Assembly (NCBI GenBank): GCA_901456055.1 | Contig: CABDWT010000004.1 | Span: 868,001-932,000, forward strand | DNA length: 64,000 nucleotides | Source: Phytobacter ursingii | Lineage (GTDB): Bacteria; Pseudomonadota; Gammaproteobacteria; Enterobacterales; Enterobacteriaceae | Direction: 5' to 3' | Part shown: positions 24,332 through 33,717 of the stretch, one piece after another | Layout: every line of letters begins with the position of its first letter | How positions within the stretch are numbered: position 1 is the first letter of the stretch | Translations under genes and position numbers: made by a program | The notes under the pieces: model-generated | The model's input: only the letters and a program-made list of their open reading frames with translations | Databases searched by the model: none | Told to the model about the DNA's origin: nothing

Positions 24332-24663
24332 GGTGTGGTACGCACAGAGTAACAAACCAGTAATGTAACATCTTTCCTGTTGACAGTGGCGAGTTTACTG
24401 GAAACTTGTGATCCCTTGCACATCAGGCACTGACTGGCGATGCGAAAGAAACAAAGATTTTCTGGAAATGTTATTAACTTGTATTTTTATTTAAAAAAAC
24501 CATAAAAACCACGGAAATAATTACGGCATTAATCACACTAAATAAAAGAAACCATAAAAACCATAGGTGCCATTAAAACTTCGGTTTTATTATGCTGTGC
24601 CTCACATAACGTAAAAACATGGCCCTTTAAGCTAAAAATGCAAAATAACCAAGGGGCTTAATT
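24332..24663. promoter_or_regulatory. citA / cit operon divergent control region with direct repeats
   Basis: This AT-rich 332-bp region separates the sensor gene from the citrate operon. A 15-base direct repeat, AAACCATAAAAACCA, occurs at 24497-24511 and again at 24549-24563, 52 bases apart, which is about five helical turns. Such phased repeats are good candidates for CitB binding. A TATTATGCT-like -10 segment lies near 24590. The assignment to CitB is inference. Confidence 0.5.
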
Positions 24664-26028
24664 ATGAGCACAACTGACGATTCTTTTTCTATTACCTCTG
24701 AGTCACTATCGATTCAAAAACCATCTTTGAAAGACAGATGGTGGCACATTATGGATACCTGGAAAGTCGGGATTATTCCATTGCCGTTGTTTTTACTGGC
24801 TGGTGTATTAATCGCCATTGATTGCCTGGGCGGTAAATTACCCAGCGATATCGTGGTGATGGTTGCCACGCTGGCGTTTTTCGGCTTCGCCTGTGGTGAG
24901 TTCGGTAAACGTCTGCCGATTGTCGGTAAACTGGGCGCGGCGGCGATTTGCGCCACCTTCATCCCTTCCGCAATGGTCTATTATGGCCTGTTGCCGGACG
25001 TGGTCGTTGAGTCCACCACCAAGTTCTACAAATCCACCAACATTCTCTACCTTTACATCTGCTGCATTATTGTCGGCAGCATTATGAGCATGAATCGCAC
25101 CACGCTGATTCAGGGCTTCCTGCGTATTTTCTTCCCGATGCTGTGCGGTGAAATCGTCGGCATGTTGGTAGGGATGGGCGTGGGGCTGCTGCTGGGTCTC
25201 GAACCGTTCCAGATCTTCTTCTTTATCATTCTGCCAATCATGGCGGGTGGTGTGGGTGAAGGCGCTATTCCGCTTTCTATCGGTTACGCCACGATTCTGC
25301 ATATGGATCAGGGCGTCGCGCTGGGTCGTGTCTTACCAATGGTGATGCTTGGCGGCCTGACGGCGATCATTATCTCCGGCTGTCTGAACCAACTGGGTAA
25401 ACGCTTCCCGCACCTGACCGGTGAAGGTCAACTGATGCCTGACCAACCGAACAGCGCTGAGAAGTCAACGCCTGCGCCTGCGTTCAGCGGTAAAGCTGAC
25501 GTCACCACTATCGCCTCCGGCGCGTTGCTGGCGGTGCTGCTCTACATGCTGGGTATGCTGGGCCATAAACTGATTGGTCTGCCGGCGCCGGTTGGCATGC
25601 TGTTTATGGCGGTGCTGGTCAAACTGGTTCACGGCGTATCGCCGAAGATCCTCGAAGGTTCTCAGGTTGTTTACAAATTCTTCCAGACCTCTGTGACTTA
25701 TCCAATCCTCTTCGCGGTGGGCGTGGCTATCACCCCATGGCAGGAGCTGGTACATGCATTCACCATCACTAACCTGCTGGTGATTGTCAGCACCGTGTCC
25801 GCGCTGGTCGCCACGGGCTTCTTCGTAGGTAAAAAAATCGGTATGCATCCGATTGATGTCGCCATCGTCTCCTGCTGTCAGAGCGGGCAGGGTGGCACCG
25901 GGGATGTTGCCATCCTCACTGCAGGTAACCGTATGAGCCTGATGCCGTTCGCACAGATCGCTACCCGTATCGGCGGCGCGATCAACGTCTCGGTATCACT
26001 GCTGGTTCTCGGCAACTTCCTCGTCTGA
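24664..26028 (+). CDS. 2HCT-family citrate carrier (CitS/CitW-like)
   Basis: A 454-residue transporter of the 2-hydroxycarboxylate family, with about eleven membrane segments and the two signature re-entrant loops GGVGEGAIPLS and QSGQGGTGDVA. Members carry citrate or malate with sodium or exchange it for acetate. As the first gene of the citrate lyase operon it should import citrate for fermentation; whether it is a sodium symporter or a citrate/acetate exchanger cannot be decided. The N-terminal 30 residues are cytoplasmic and Ser-rich. The FAH gene follows after 22 bp. Confidence 0.9.
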   Translation: MSTTDDSFSITSESLSIQKPSLKDRWWHIMDTWKVGIIPLPLFLLAGVLIAIDCLGGKLPSDIVVMVATLAFFGFACGEFGKRLPIVGKLGAAAICATFIPSAMVYYGLLPDVVVESTTKFYKSTNILYLYICCIIVGSIMSMNRTTLIQGFLRIFFPMLCGEIVGMLVGMGVGLLLGLEPFQIFFFIILPIMAGGVGEGAIPLSIGYATILHMDQGVALGRVLPMVMLGGLTAIIISGCLNQLGKRFPHLTGEGQLMPDQPNSAEKSTPAPAFSGKADVTTIASGALLAVLLYMLGMLGHKLIGLPAPVGMLFMAVLVKLVHGVSPKILEGSQVVYKFFQTSVTYPILFAVGVAITPWQELVHAFTITNLLVIVSTVSALVATGFFVGKKIGMHPIDVAIVSCCQSGQGGTGDVAILTAGNRMSLMPFAQIATRIGGAINVSVSLLVLGNFLV

Positions 26029-26050
26029 TTCATGTGTTACAGGAACTGAT

Positions 26051-26914
26051 ATGAAACTCGCAAGCTTTGTCCATCAGGGGATCCGCAGTTACGGGATCGT
26101 GAAGGCGGATGGTGTGATCAATCTGGGACGCCGTCTGGGCGATCGTTACAGCGATTTGAAATCGTTGCTCGCCGCCAACGCGTTAAATGAAGCGCAACAG
26201 CTGTCTGGCGAAACGCCGGATCTGAGCTTCGACGCGCTGGAATTTTTGCCGGTGATTGATAACCCAGGGAAAATTCTTTGCGTCGGCATGAACTACGCCG
26301 ACAAACGTAAAGAGTTCGATCAGCACAATCCGGCGCCGACGCTGTTCGTCCGTTTTGCTGATTCGCAAACCGGCCACCAGACCCCGGTACTCAAACCGCG
26401 TCACTCCAGCGAGTTTGATTACGAAGGTGAACTGGCGGTAATCATTGGCAAAAGCGGAGAGAACATCTCCCGTGAAGCGGCATTAAGCCACGTTGGCGGT
26501 TACAGCTGCTATATGGACGGTTCTGCACGCGACTGGCAGCACACCTGGTTTACCGCCGGTAAAAACTGGCGTCAGACCGGTGCGTTCGGTCCGTGGATGA
26601 CCACAGCTGATGAGATTCCGGATCCGCACAGTCTGGCGATCCGCACCTGGCTGAATGGCCGTATGGTGCAGGAAGACAACACCGCCAGCATGATCCACAA
26701 AGTGGCGGAGCTTATCGAGTACATCAGTACCTTTACGCGCCTGAATGCTGGCGATGTGATCATCACCGGTTCGCCGGGCGGCGTTGGTAAAAAACGTAAT
26801 CCACCGCTGTTTATGAACGCGGGCGATCGCATCGAAGTGGAGATCGAAAATATCGGTCATCTCAGCAATGTGATCATGGACGCGCCAGCCTTATCGCTGT
26901 CGCCCATGCACTAA
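26051..26914 (+). CDS. FAH-family hydrolase/decarboxylase in the cit operon
   Basis: A 287-residue protein of the fumarylacetoacetate hydrolase superfamily. The metal site is visible as Glu-x-Glu in DYEGELAVIIG and Asp in YSCYMDGSARD; the family core VGMNYADK and TGSPGGVG are present. FAHD1-type members are known oxaloacetate decarboxylases or tautomerases. Citrate lyase makes oxaloacetate, and the sodium-pump oadGAB genes are absent here, so I infer that this enzyme handles oxaloacetate. It is 22 bp behind the carrier gene and 16 bp before citC. Confidence 0.82.
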   Translation: MKLASFVHQGIRSYGIVKADGVINLGRRLGDRYSDLKSLLAANALNEAQQLSGETPDLSFDALEFLPVIDNPGKILCVGMNYADKRKEFDQHNPAPTLFVRFADSQTGHQTPVLKPRHSSEFDYEGELAVIIGKSGENISREAALSHVGGYSCYMDGSARDWQHTWFTAGKNWRQTGAFGPWMTTADEIPDPHSLAIRTWLNGRMVQEDNTASMIHKVAELIEYISTFTRLNAGDVIITGSPGGVGKKRNPPLFMNAGDRIEVEIENIGHLSNVIMDAPALSLSPMH

Positions 26915-26930
26915 GGAACGCGGCGGATTT

Positions 26931-27950
26931 ATGCAAGCACAACCTCCCATTGATTTTCGCATTGCGGATGTCACGAGCGGGGCGCAGCGTTTTGCGCAGA
27001 TTCGTAATTTGCTCGCGGACAGCGGCTTAGGCATGGACAACGATATCACCACTTTCGTTGAAGCCTGGTCGGGACTCCGGCTGGTGGGTTGTGCGGGCCT
27101 GGCCGCCAATGTCATCAAGTGTGTGGCGGTAGATGAAAACCTGCGCGGGGAAAATCTCAGCGCCCGTTTGCTGGCTGAGGTGGAACACCTCGCGCTGTCC
27201 CGGGGCCATTTTCATCTGTTTCTCTGCACGCGTCCTTGTAATAAGGAGCGCTTTGCGCACAGCGGATTCTGGCCCATTGCGCAGAGCGGCAACAATGCGG
27301 TGTTAATGGAAAATACGCCTTTTGGCATCAGCCGTTACTGCCGTTCATTGCAGCCTTATCGCGTGGAAGGAAAGCGCATTGGCGCCATCGTGATGAACGC
27401 CAACCCGTTCACTCTCGGGCATCGCCATCTGGTGGAACAGGCGGCGCATTCCTGCGATCACTTACATCTGTTCGTGGTCCAGGAAGATGCGTCGTTTTTC
27501 CCCTTCACCGACCGTCTGGACATGGTACGGGCAGGGGTCGCTCATCTGCCGAACGTGACCGTACATAAGGGATCGGAATACATCATTTCGCGGGCGACAT
27601 TTCCGGCCTATTTCCTCAAAGAGACCGGCAAGGTGCAACAGGCATGGAGCGAAATCGATCTGTTGATTTTTCGTGACCACATCGCCCCCGCGCTGGGTAT
27701 TACCCATCGATTTATCGGCTCAGAACCGTTTTGCGATATTACGCGCCAGTACAACCAGACTATGCACCGCCTGCTTGCAGGCGCGGTTGAGGTGGTGGAG
27801 ATCCCGCGCATCAAAGCCACGGGCAATGCCATCTCTGCCTCGGAAGTTCGTCGTCTACTTAAGACGCACCAGTTTTCCCGTATTCGGGAAATAGTACCGG
27901 ATACCACTTTCGTGCATCTCGAAACGCACTACAGCGCGGAAGTCGCTTAA
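26931..27950 (+). CDS. citC: Citrate lyase ligase (acetylating enzyme)
   Basis: [Citrate (pro-3S)-lyase] ligase, which acetylates the thiol of the citrate lyase prosthetic group using ATP and acetate to activate the enzyme. The 339 residues comprise an N-terminal GNAT-like domain (about 1-130) and a C-terminal nucleotidyltransferase domain with the TLGHRHLVE (T/H-x-G-H) motif and ISASEVRRLL. The order citC-D-E-F-X-G is the standard one. The small gap after the FAH gene implies one transcript. Confidence 0.94.
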   Translation: MQAQPPIDFRIADVTSGAQRFAQIRNLLADSGLGMDNDITTFVEAWSGLRLVGCAGLAANVIKCVAVDENLRGENLSARLLAEVEHLALSRGHFHLFLCTRPCNKERFAHSGFWPIAQSGNNAVLMENTPFGISRYCRSLQPYRVEGKRIGAIVMNANPFTLGHRHLVEQAAHSCDHLHLFVVQEDASFFPFTDRLDMVRAGVAHLPNVTVHKGSEYIISRATFPAYFLKETGKVQQAWSEIDLLIFRDHIAPALGITHRFIGSEPFCDITRQYNQTMHRLLAGAVEVVEIPRIKATGNAISASEVRRLLKTHQFSRIREIVPDTTFVHLETHYSAEVA

Positions 27951-27969
27951 AAAACTCAGGAAATAAATT

Positions 27970-28263
27970 ATGAAAATTGTTAGGGAGGCGCTGGCCGGGA
28001 CTATGGAGTCCAGCGACCTGATGGTGAAAATAGCCCCCGCCGATGGCGAGCTGGACATCGTCATCCACAGTGAAGTGATTAAGCAGTTTGGCGATCAAAT
28101 TCGCCATGTGGTCACCACCACGCTGCGTACCATGGAAGTCCACCAGGGACTGATCATTATTGAAGATAAAGGCGCGCTGGACTGTGTGATCCGCGCCCGC
28201 CTACAGAGCGCGGTATTACGCGCCAGTGACAGTGACAATATTGACTGGGAGAAACTGCAATGA
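27970..28263 (+). CDS. citD: Citrate lyase acyl carrier protein (gamma subunit)
   Basis: A 97-residue carrier protein. Ser14 in GTMESSD is the expected attachment point for the phosphoribosyl-dephospho-CoA prosthetic group. Length and position between citC and citE match the family. Its stop overlaps the citE start by 4 bases (ATGA), implying coupled synthesis of the subunits. Confidence 0.94.
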   Translation: MKIVREALAGTMESSDLMVKIAPADGELDIVIHSEVIKQFGDQIRHVVTTTLRTMEVHQGLIIIEDKGALDCVIRARLQSAVLRASDSDNIDWEKLQ

Positions 28264-29135
28264 GAAAGCTTCGTCGTAGCATGCTGTTTCTACCCGGCGC
28301 CAACGCCGCCATGCTCTCCAACTCGTTTATTTACCGCCCGGACTCTATCATGTTTGACCTGGAAGATGCCGTGGCGCTGCGTGAAAAAGACACAGCGCGT
28401 CTGCTGGTTTTTCATGCGCTGCAACACCCTATGTATGAAGATATCGAAACCGTTGTCCGTATTAACCCGCTTAATACCCCGTTTGGCCTGAAAGATCTGG
28501 AAGCCGTGGTACGTGCCGGGGTGGATGTCGTACGTCTGCCGAAGACCGACACGCCGGAAGATATTTACGAGCTTGAACGCCATCTTGAACGCATCGAAAT
28601 GGCCTGTGGGCGTGAAATCGGATCCACGAAGGTGATGGCGGCGATCGAATCCGCGATCGGCGTTATCAATGCCGTGGCGATCGCGCGCAGTTCTCAGCGC
28701 CTGATCGGCATCGCGCTGGCCGCATTTGACTATGTGATGGATATGCAAACCGAGCGCGGCGACGGTACCGAGTTGTTTTATGCCCGCTGTGCAGTACTGC
28801 ATGCGGCACGTGCCGCCGGGATCGATGCCTTTGACGTGGTGTGGTCGGACGTAAATGATGAAGCCGGTTTCCTGCGCGAAGTCGATCTGATCCGCAAAAT
28901 GGGCTTTAACGGCAAGTCGCTGATCAACCCGCGTCAGATCGATCTGCTGCACAACGCCTATGCGCCAACGCAGCATGAAGTGGATCACGCGAAATTAGTG
29001 ATCGAAGCGGCAGAAGAGGGCGAACGCAACGGGCTGGGCGTGGTGTCGCTGAACGGTAAGATGATCGACGGCCCCATTATTAATCATGCGCGAATGGTGC
29101 TGGAACGTGCCGCCGCGTCCGGCGTGCGTCGGTAA
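28260..29135 (+). CDS. citE: Citrate lyase beta subunit (citryl-ACP lyase)
   Basis: A 291-residue TIM-barrel enzyme that cleaves citryl-ACP to acetyl-ACP and oxaloacetate. Family motifs are visible: RSMLFLPG at the start, MFDLEDAVA (magnesium ligands Glu/Asp), [19 protein letters not shown] and [10 protein letters not shown]. It overlaps citD by 4 bases and is followed 10 bp later by citF. Confidence 0.95.
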   Translation: MRKLRRSMLFLPGANAAMLSNSFIYRPDSIMFDLEDAVALREKDTARLLVFHALQHPMYEDIETVVRINPLNTPFGLKDLEAVVRAGVDVVRLPKTDTPEDIYELERHLERIEMACGREIGSTKVMAAIESAIGVINAVAIARSSQRLIGIALAAFDYVMDMQTERGDGTELFYARCAVLHAARAAGIDAFDVVWSDVNDEAGFLREVDLIRKMGFNGKSLINPRQIDLLHNAYAPTQHEVDHAKLVIEAAEEGERNGLGVVSLNGKMIDGPIINHARMVLERAAASGVRR

Positions 29136-29145
29136 GGACAGAACA

Positions 29146-30663
29146 ATGAATCAGACAGAGCTTCTCCACGTTAACTTTCCGCATCTGCGCGATTTAAAAC
29201 CGTTCGATAGCGCCCATGCCAGCACGCCGTGGCTTGCCGATCTCGACAGCAAACATAACCGCAAATTATGCGCCTCCCTGGAAGACGCCATTGCCCGCAG
29301 TGGCCTGAAAGACGGCATGACCATTTCGTTCCACCATGCGTTTCGCGAAGGTGATCGGGTGATCAACAACGTGGTGGAAATCCTGGCGCGACTGGGCTTT
29401 AAAGATCTGACGCTGGCCTCCAGCTCGCTGATGACCTGTAACGAAAGCCTGATTGAGCATATCAAAAACGGCGTTATCACCCGCATCTACACCTCCGGCA
29501 TGCGCGGTAAGCTGGCGGATGCGATCTCTCATGGCCTGATGGCGGAACCGGTACAAATCCACTCGCACGGCGGCCGTGTGAAACTGCTGCAGGATGGCGA
29601 GCTGAATATCGATGTCGCTTTCCTCGGCGTACCGTGCAGCGACGAGTTTGGTAACGCCAACGGTACACAGGGTAAATCCTGCTGCGGTTCGCTGGGTTAT
29701 GCCATGGTCGATGCGCAATTCGCTAAAAAAGTCGTGTTGCTGACCGAAGAACTGGTGCCGTTCCCGAACATGCCGGCCAGCCTGGTCCAGGATCAGGTGG
29801 ATTACATCGTCCAGGTCGAGAGCGTAGGCGACCCGGCGAAAATCAGCGTTGGTGCGGCGCGTGTGACCAGCAACCCGCGTGAACTGATGATTGCCCGTTA
29901 TGCGGCGGATGTTATTGAGCATTCCGGCTATTTCAAAAATGGCTTCTCCATGCAGACGGGTTCCGGCGCGGCTTCGACGGCCTGTACACGTTTTATGGAA
30001 GAGAAAATGGAGCGTCGCGGCGTAAAAGCAAGCTTTGCGCTGGGCGGTATCACCGGTGGTCTGGTGTCTCTGCATGAAAAAGGTCTGGTAGCAAAACTGC
30101 TGGATACGCAATGCTTTGACAGTGAGGCGGCAGCGTCACTGGCGCGTAACCCGAACCACGTGGAAATCTCCACGAATGTTTACGCCAATCCAGGCAGCAA
30201 AGCAGCCTGCTGTGACCAGCTGGACATCGTTATCCTCAGTGCGCTGGAAATCGACGTTGACTTCAACGTCAACGTCATCACCGGCTCCGATGGCGTGATG
30301 CGCGGCGCATCCGGCGGCCACTGCGACGTTGCTGCGGCAGCCAACTTGACGATTGTCGTGGCGCCGCTTCTGCGCAGCCGTATTCCGACCGTGGTAAAAC
30401 GCGTCACCACGCTGCTGACGCCGGGTGAAAGCATTGATGTGCTGGTTACCGACCACGGGATCGCCGTCAACCCGGCTCGCCCGGAAATCCGCGAACGCCT
30501 GGTGAATGCCGGGCTGAAAGTGGTGGATATCGAGGCACTGTACGCGCGTGCGATCTCGCTGACCGGCGCGCCGAAACCCATTGAATTCACCGACCGTATC
30601 GTCGGCGTGATTCGCTATCGTGACGGCAGCGTGATTGACGTTGTGCGTCAGGTGAAGGAGTAA
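29146..30663 (+). CDS. citF: Citrate lyase alpha subunit (citrate:acetyl-ACP transferase)
   Basis: A 505-residue CoA-transferase-like subunit that swaps acetyl for citryl on the carrier protein. ATG 29146 is chosen since an AAGGA site precedes it and the family N-terminus (MNQTELL...) follows; a longer frame would overlap citE. Conserved stretches include SFHHAFREGD, GNANGTQGKS and TDHGIAVNPARPE. It is followed by citX after 6 bp. Confidence 0.95.
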   Translation: MNQTELLHVNFPHLRDLKPFDSAHASTPWLADLDSKHNRKLCASLEDAIARSGLKDGMTISFHHAFREGDRVINNVVEILARLGFKDLTLASSSLMTCNESLIEHIKNGVITRIYTSGMRGKLADAISHGLMAEPVQIHSHGGRVKLLQDGELNIDVAFLGVPCSDEFGNANGTQGKSCCGSLGYAMVDAQFAKKVVLLTEELVPFPNMPASLVQDQVDYIVQVESVGDPAKISVGAARVTSNPRELMIARYAADVIEHSGYFKNGFSMQTGSGAASTACTRFMEEKMERRGVKASFALGGITGGLVSLHEKGLVAKLLDTQCFDSEAAASLARNPNHVEISTNVYANPGSKAACCDQLDIVILSALEIDVDFNVNVITGSDGVMRGASGGHCDVAAAANLTIVVAPLLRSRIPTVVKRVTTLLTPGESIDVLVTDHGIAVNPARPEIRERLVNAGLKVVDIEALYARAISLTGAPKPIEFTDRIVGVIRYRDGSVIDVVRQVKE

Positions 30664-30669
30664 CTTCTC

Positions 30670-31209
30670 ATGACATTACTGACGCCCGTAAGAGCGGGCG
30701 TCAGCCTTGAAGCGCTGCTGACGGCAAAAGAAAACCGCGCGGCGCGTCAGGCTGACTGGCTCACTCATTATCACCATCCGGTTATCTCACTGACGCTGGT
30801 TACCCCCGGTGCGCAGAAAGACAGTATTCGTTATCGTAATACCATGGGCGTGGCGCTACAGGCGTGCGATCAACTGCTGTGGCAGAACCACTGGCCGGTT
30901 TTGGATCGCCAGGTACTGTGGTTGCCGACCGGTGCGGAAGCTCTGTGGTGCGTTGACCATGCGGCGGCGGAAATTAAAGCTCAGTGTATTGAGCTGGAGC
31001 AGACGCATCCGCTTGGCAGACTGTGGGATTTTGATGTGATATGCCCGAAAAACGGCCAGGTGGGACGTCAGTCACTGGATCTCAGTACCCGACGCTGTCT
31101 GGTCTGCGATGAGCCTGCCCACGGTTGCGCCCGTTCGCGCCGTCATCCTATGGAAGAGGTCGTGTCACGCGTGGAGACCCTGATCGATGGCTGGTTCGCT
31201 CGCGACTAA
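30670..31209 (+). CDS. citX: Apo-citrate lyase phosphoribosyl-dephospho-CoA transferase
   Basis: A 179-residue enzyme that attaches the prosthetic group to the CitD serine. The family signature GRLWDFDVICP and the basic/cysteine motif RRCLVCDEPAHGCARSRRH are present. In some bacteria this is fused to CitG; here they are separate genes overlapping by 23 bases. Confidence 0.92.
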   Translation: MTLLTPVRAGVSLEALLTAKENRAARQADWLTHYHHPVISLTLVTPGAQKDSIRYRNTMGVALQACDQLLWQNHWPVLDRQVLWLPTGAEALWCVDHAAAEIKAQCIELEQTHPLGRLWDFDVICPKNGQVGRQSLDLSTRRCLVCDEPAHGCARSRRHPMEEVVSRVETLIDGWFARD

Positions 31210-32017
31210 ACTCGCCCGTTTTGATGTCTGGGCGCTGGCCGCCACGGCACTGCGTCTGGAAGTTAATCTCACCCCCAAACCGGGGCTGGTGGACAGGGCG
31301 AACAACGGTTCGCACAGCGATATGGATCACGCGCTGTTTTTACGCAGTATCGACGCCATCACCCCCTGGTTTCGCGTCTTCGAAAAAGCCGGTTTCGAGT
31401 ATGCTTTAAAACCCGCCAGCGAGCAGTTGCGCTTATTGCGCCCGGCAGGAATGGCCTGCGAACAGGCGATGTTCGAGGCGACTGACGGCGTCAATACCCA
31501 TAAAGGCGGTATCTTTTCCCTGGGCCTGATCTGCTTTGCGGCAGGGCGTTTACGTGGTCTGAACCGTCTGGTCTGTGCACAATCGGTCTGTCAGCAGGTC
31601 GCTGAAATCTGTAAAGGGCTGGTGGCACGGGAGCTGGCTTCCCGCACACATGCGGCAACGGCCGGTGAAAAACAGTATCAACAATTTGGCCTGACCGGCG
31701 CGCGTGGTGAAGCGGAGCTGGGCTTTCCCACGGTACGGCAACATGTTCTGCCGTACTGGTATCAGGAGGCGGGGGAGCGGCGTTTTCACCATGCGCTACT
31801 GCGTTTAATGGCGATAAATCCCGACAGTAATCTGGTCTCCCGCGGCGGTATCGACGGGTTGTGCTATGTACAGGAATATGCGCAGACGCTGTTAAAAAAC
31901 GGCTGGAACATTGCGCGCCTGCAGGAGATGGATAAGGCCTTAATCAGCCGTAACCTCAGCCCCGGCGGTAGCGCCGATCTGCTGGCGGTCTCTTACGTGC
32001 TGGCGACGTTGGGGTAG
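31187..32017 (+). CDS. citG: Triphosphoribosyl-dephospho-CoA synthase
   Basis: A 276-residue enzyme making the prosthetic-group precursor from ATP and dephospho-CoA. Motifs typical of CitG/MdcB are present: EVNLTPKPGLVD, GSHSDMD, NTHKGGIFSLG and SPGGSADLLAV. The start overlaps the citX end by 23 bases, suggesting coupling. It closes the citrate operon; a bidirectional terminator lies 30 bp beyond. Confidence 0.93.
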   Translation: MAGSLATKLARFDVWALAATALRLEVNLTPKPGLVDRANNGSHSDMDHALFLRSIDAITPWFRVFEKAGFEYALKPASEQLRLLRPAGMACEQAMFEATDGVNTHKGGIFSLGLICFAAGRLRGLNRLVCAQSVCQQVAEICKGLVARELASRTHAATAGEKQYQQFGLTGARGEAELGFPTVRQHVLPYWYQEAGERRFHHALLRLMAINPDSNLVSRGGIDGLCYVQEYAQTLLKNGWNIARLQEMDKALISRNLSPGGSADLLAVSYVLATLG

Positions 32018-32041
32018 CGGCAGACGCTAATCGCCAGCCAT

Positions 32042-32073
32042 AAAAAAGCCCGGTGGCATAACGCGCACCGGGC
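32042..32073 (-). terminator. Terminator between citG and nupG
   Basis: GCCCGGTG (32048-32055) and CACCGGGC (32066-32073) form an 8-bp stem with a T run on the minus strand (AAAAAA at 32042-32047), so it ends nupG transcripts. It can also act on the convergent cit operon, with a weaker tail. Confidence 0.85.
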
Positions 32074-32093
32074 AGGCATTAAATTTGTCAGGC

Positions 32094-33347
32094 TTACGCT
32101 TTCTGCGCTACGCCAGCCGCTTGCGGCACATGTTTGTATTTGAACATCGCCATAAACGCAAAGGCCAGAACCACGGAATAACCGGCGAAAATCAGCCACA
32201 CGGTTTTCCAGTCGGTTGCGCCGGCTACAGTGTACATTTCAACTACTTTACCGCTCGCCATACCACCGAGGATACAGCCGAAGCCGTTGGTCATCATCAG
32301 CAGCATACCCTGCGCACTGGCACGAATAGCCGGGTTCACTTCTTTTTCTACGAACACTGAACCGGAGATGTTGAAGAAGTCAAACGCACAGCCGTAAACG
32401 ATCATGGAGAGAACCAGCAGGACGGTGCCGAACGGAGTCGGATCGCCATAAGCGAACAGGCCGAAACGCAGCATCCACGCAACGATACTCATCAACATCA
32501 CGTTCTTGATGCCGTAGCGGCCCAGGAAGAACGGAATTGCCAGGATAAAGACGGTTTCTGAAATCTGCGAGATAGACATCAGCACGGAGGCGTGCGTCAC
32601 GATAAAGCTATTCGCGAACAGCGGATTTGAGTCGAAGCTGTGCAGGAAGGTGTTACCAAACATATTGGTAATCTGCAGTTCCGCGCCCAGCAGCATGGAG
32701 AAGATAAAGAAAATCGCCATACGTTTGTTTTTGAACAGCGCGAAAGCGTTCAGGCCCAGCATTTCCACCCAGGTCTGGTTTTTCTGGGTGTTGCTTACCG
32801 GCATGTGCGGCAGGGTCAGCGAGAACAGACTCAGCAGCAGGGAGAGCGCCGCGCCGATATAGAGCTGCATATGGCTCAGTTCGAAGCCAGAGAAGCTCAC
32901 CGCCCACATCGCCAGGATAAAGCCGATGGTGCCCCAGATACGAATCGGTGGAAAGTCCGTAACGATGTCATATCCGGCATTTTGCAGACGTGCATAAGAT
33001 ATTGTGTTGACCAGCCCCAGCGTTGGCATATACGCCAGCGAGTTGAGCAGGATAATCGCAAACATCGCACCCGGCGTGGTCACGCCAGCGGCGATAAACA
33101 GGGTAATGGCGCCAACCAGGTGGCAGAGGGCGTAAACCCATTTCGCGCTCAGCCATTTATCGGCCACGATACCCAGCAAAGCCGGCATAAAGACCGATGC
33201 AATACCCAGGGAGCTATAGACCGCGCCAATTTCTGCACCCTGGAATTTCAGGGTGACGAACATATAAGAGCCCAGCGTAGTCAGCCAGCTCCCCCACAGG
33301 CAGAACTGCAGGAAGATAATCACTTTAAGCTGCAGCTTAAGATTCAT
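32094..33347 (-). CDS. nupG: Nucleoside:H+ symporter NupG
   Basis: A 417-residue inner-membrane transporter of the MFS type with about twelve membrane segments, importing purine and pyrimidine nucleosides with protons. The start at 33347 gives the MNLKLQLK N-terminus of E. coli NupG; the longer frame to 33386 is not used. Nearly all of the sequence aligns with the K-12 protein by memory, with a variable C-terminal tail. Confidence 0.95.
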   Translation of the reverse strand: MNLKLQLKVIIFLQFCLWGSWLTTLGSYMFVTLKFQGAEIGAVYSSLGIASVFMPALLGIVADKWLSAKWVYALCHLVGAITLFIAAGVTTPGAMFAIILLNSLAYMPTLGLVNTISYARLQNAGYDIVTDFPPIRIWGTIGFILAMWAVSFSGFELSHMQLYIGAALSLLLSLFSLTLPHMPVSNTQKNQTWVEMLGLNAFALFKNKRMAIFFIFSMLLGAELQITNMFGNTFLHSFDSNPLFANSFIVTHASVLMSISQISETVFILAIPFFLGRYGIKNVMLMSIVAWMLRFGLFAYGDPTPFGTVLLVLSMIVYGCAFDFFNISGSVFVEKEVNPAIRASAQGMLLMMTNGFGCILGGMASGKVVEMYTVAGATDWKTVWLIFAGYSVVLAFAFMAMFKYKHVPQAAGVAQKA

Positions 33348-33717
33348 GTTAGTTTCCTCACCGAAGGAGTCTGATAAACCCGTCATACTTCAGGCTGCAT
33401 GTGCGTTGGCTTTACTCGGCCATTGGCCTCACCCCTTCCGGGCCAGCGCAAGCACTGTTCAAAACAGTTAACCGTTTTGTCCTGCAACTCGAATTATTTA
33501 GGGTGTAGATGTTGGAATTAAGACAATTACTGTTGTTATGTGAGGCGATTCTATCATTGAAGCCGGAGCGAGATTGTTACATCCGACATATAAATGCAAA
33601 CTTGATATGGTTGCAGTCAAATATAGTGAAGTTCGTCACATTTATAGCTGGGGGACAGCGACGTTCAAAGGGAATTCTTATCCCCTCCCGTTAAAACGGA
33701 AGGGGATAAATCACCGC
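33348..33717. promoter_or_regulatory. nupG upstream region with a CRP-like site and a mltC 3' hairpin
   Basis: No gene is seen in these 370 bases. AGTGA-N6-TCACA at 33625-33640 is an almost perfect CRP half-site pair, fitting the known cAMP-CRP control of E. coli nupG. A 9-bp stem TTATCCCCT/AGGGGATAA (33678-33686 with 33701-33709), extended inward, lies eight bases past the mltC stop and may be its terminator. A CTTCAGGCTGCATGTGCG segment near 33390 belongs to a repeat common in enteric intergenic DNA. Confidence 0.5.

Noticed and set aside
29266-30111. 281-codon frame antisense to citF
   Set aside because: Opposite strand of a certain citrate lyase gene.
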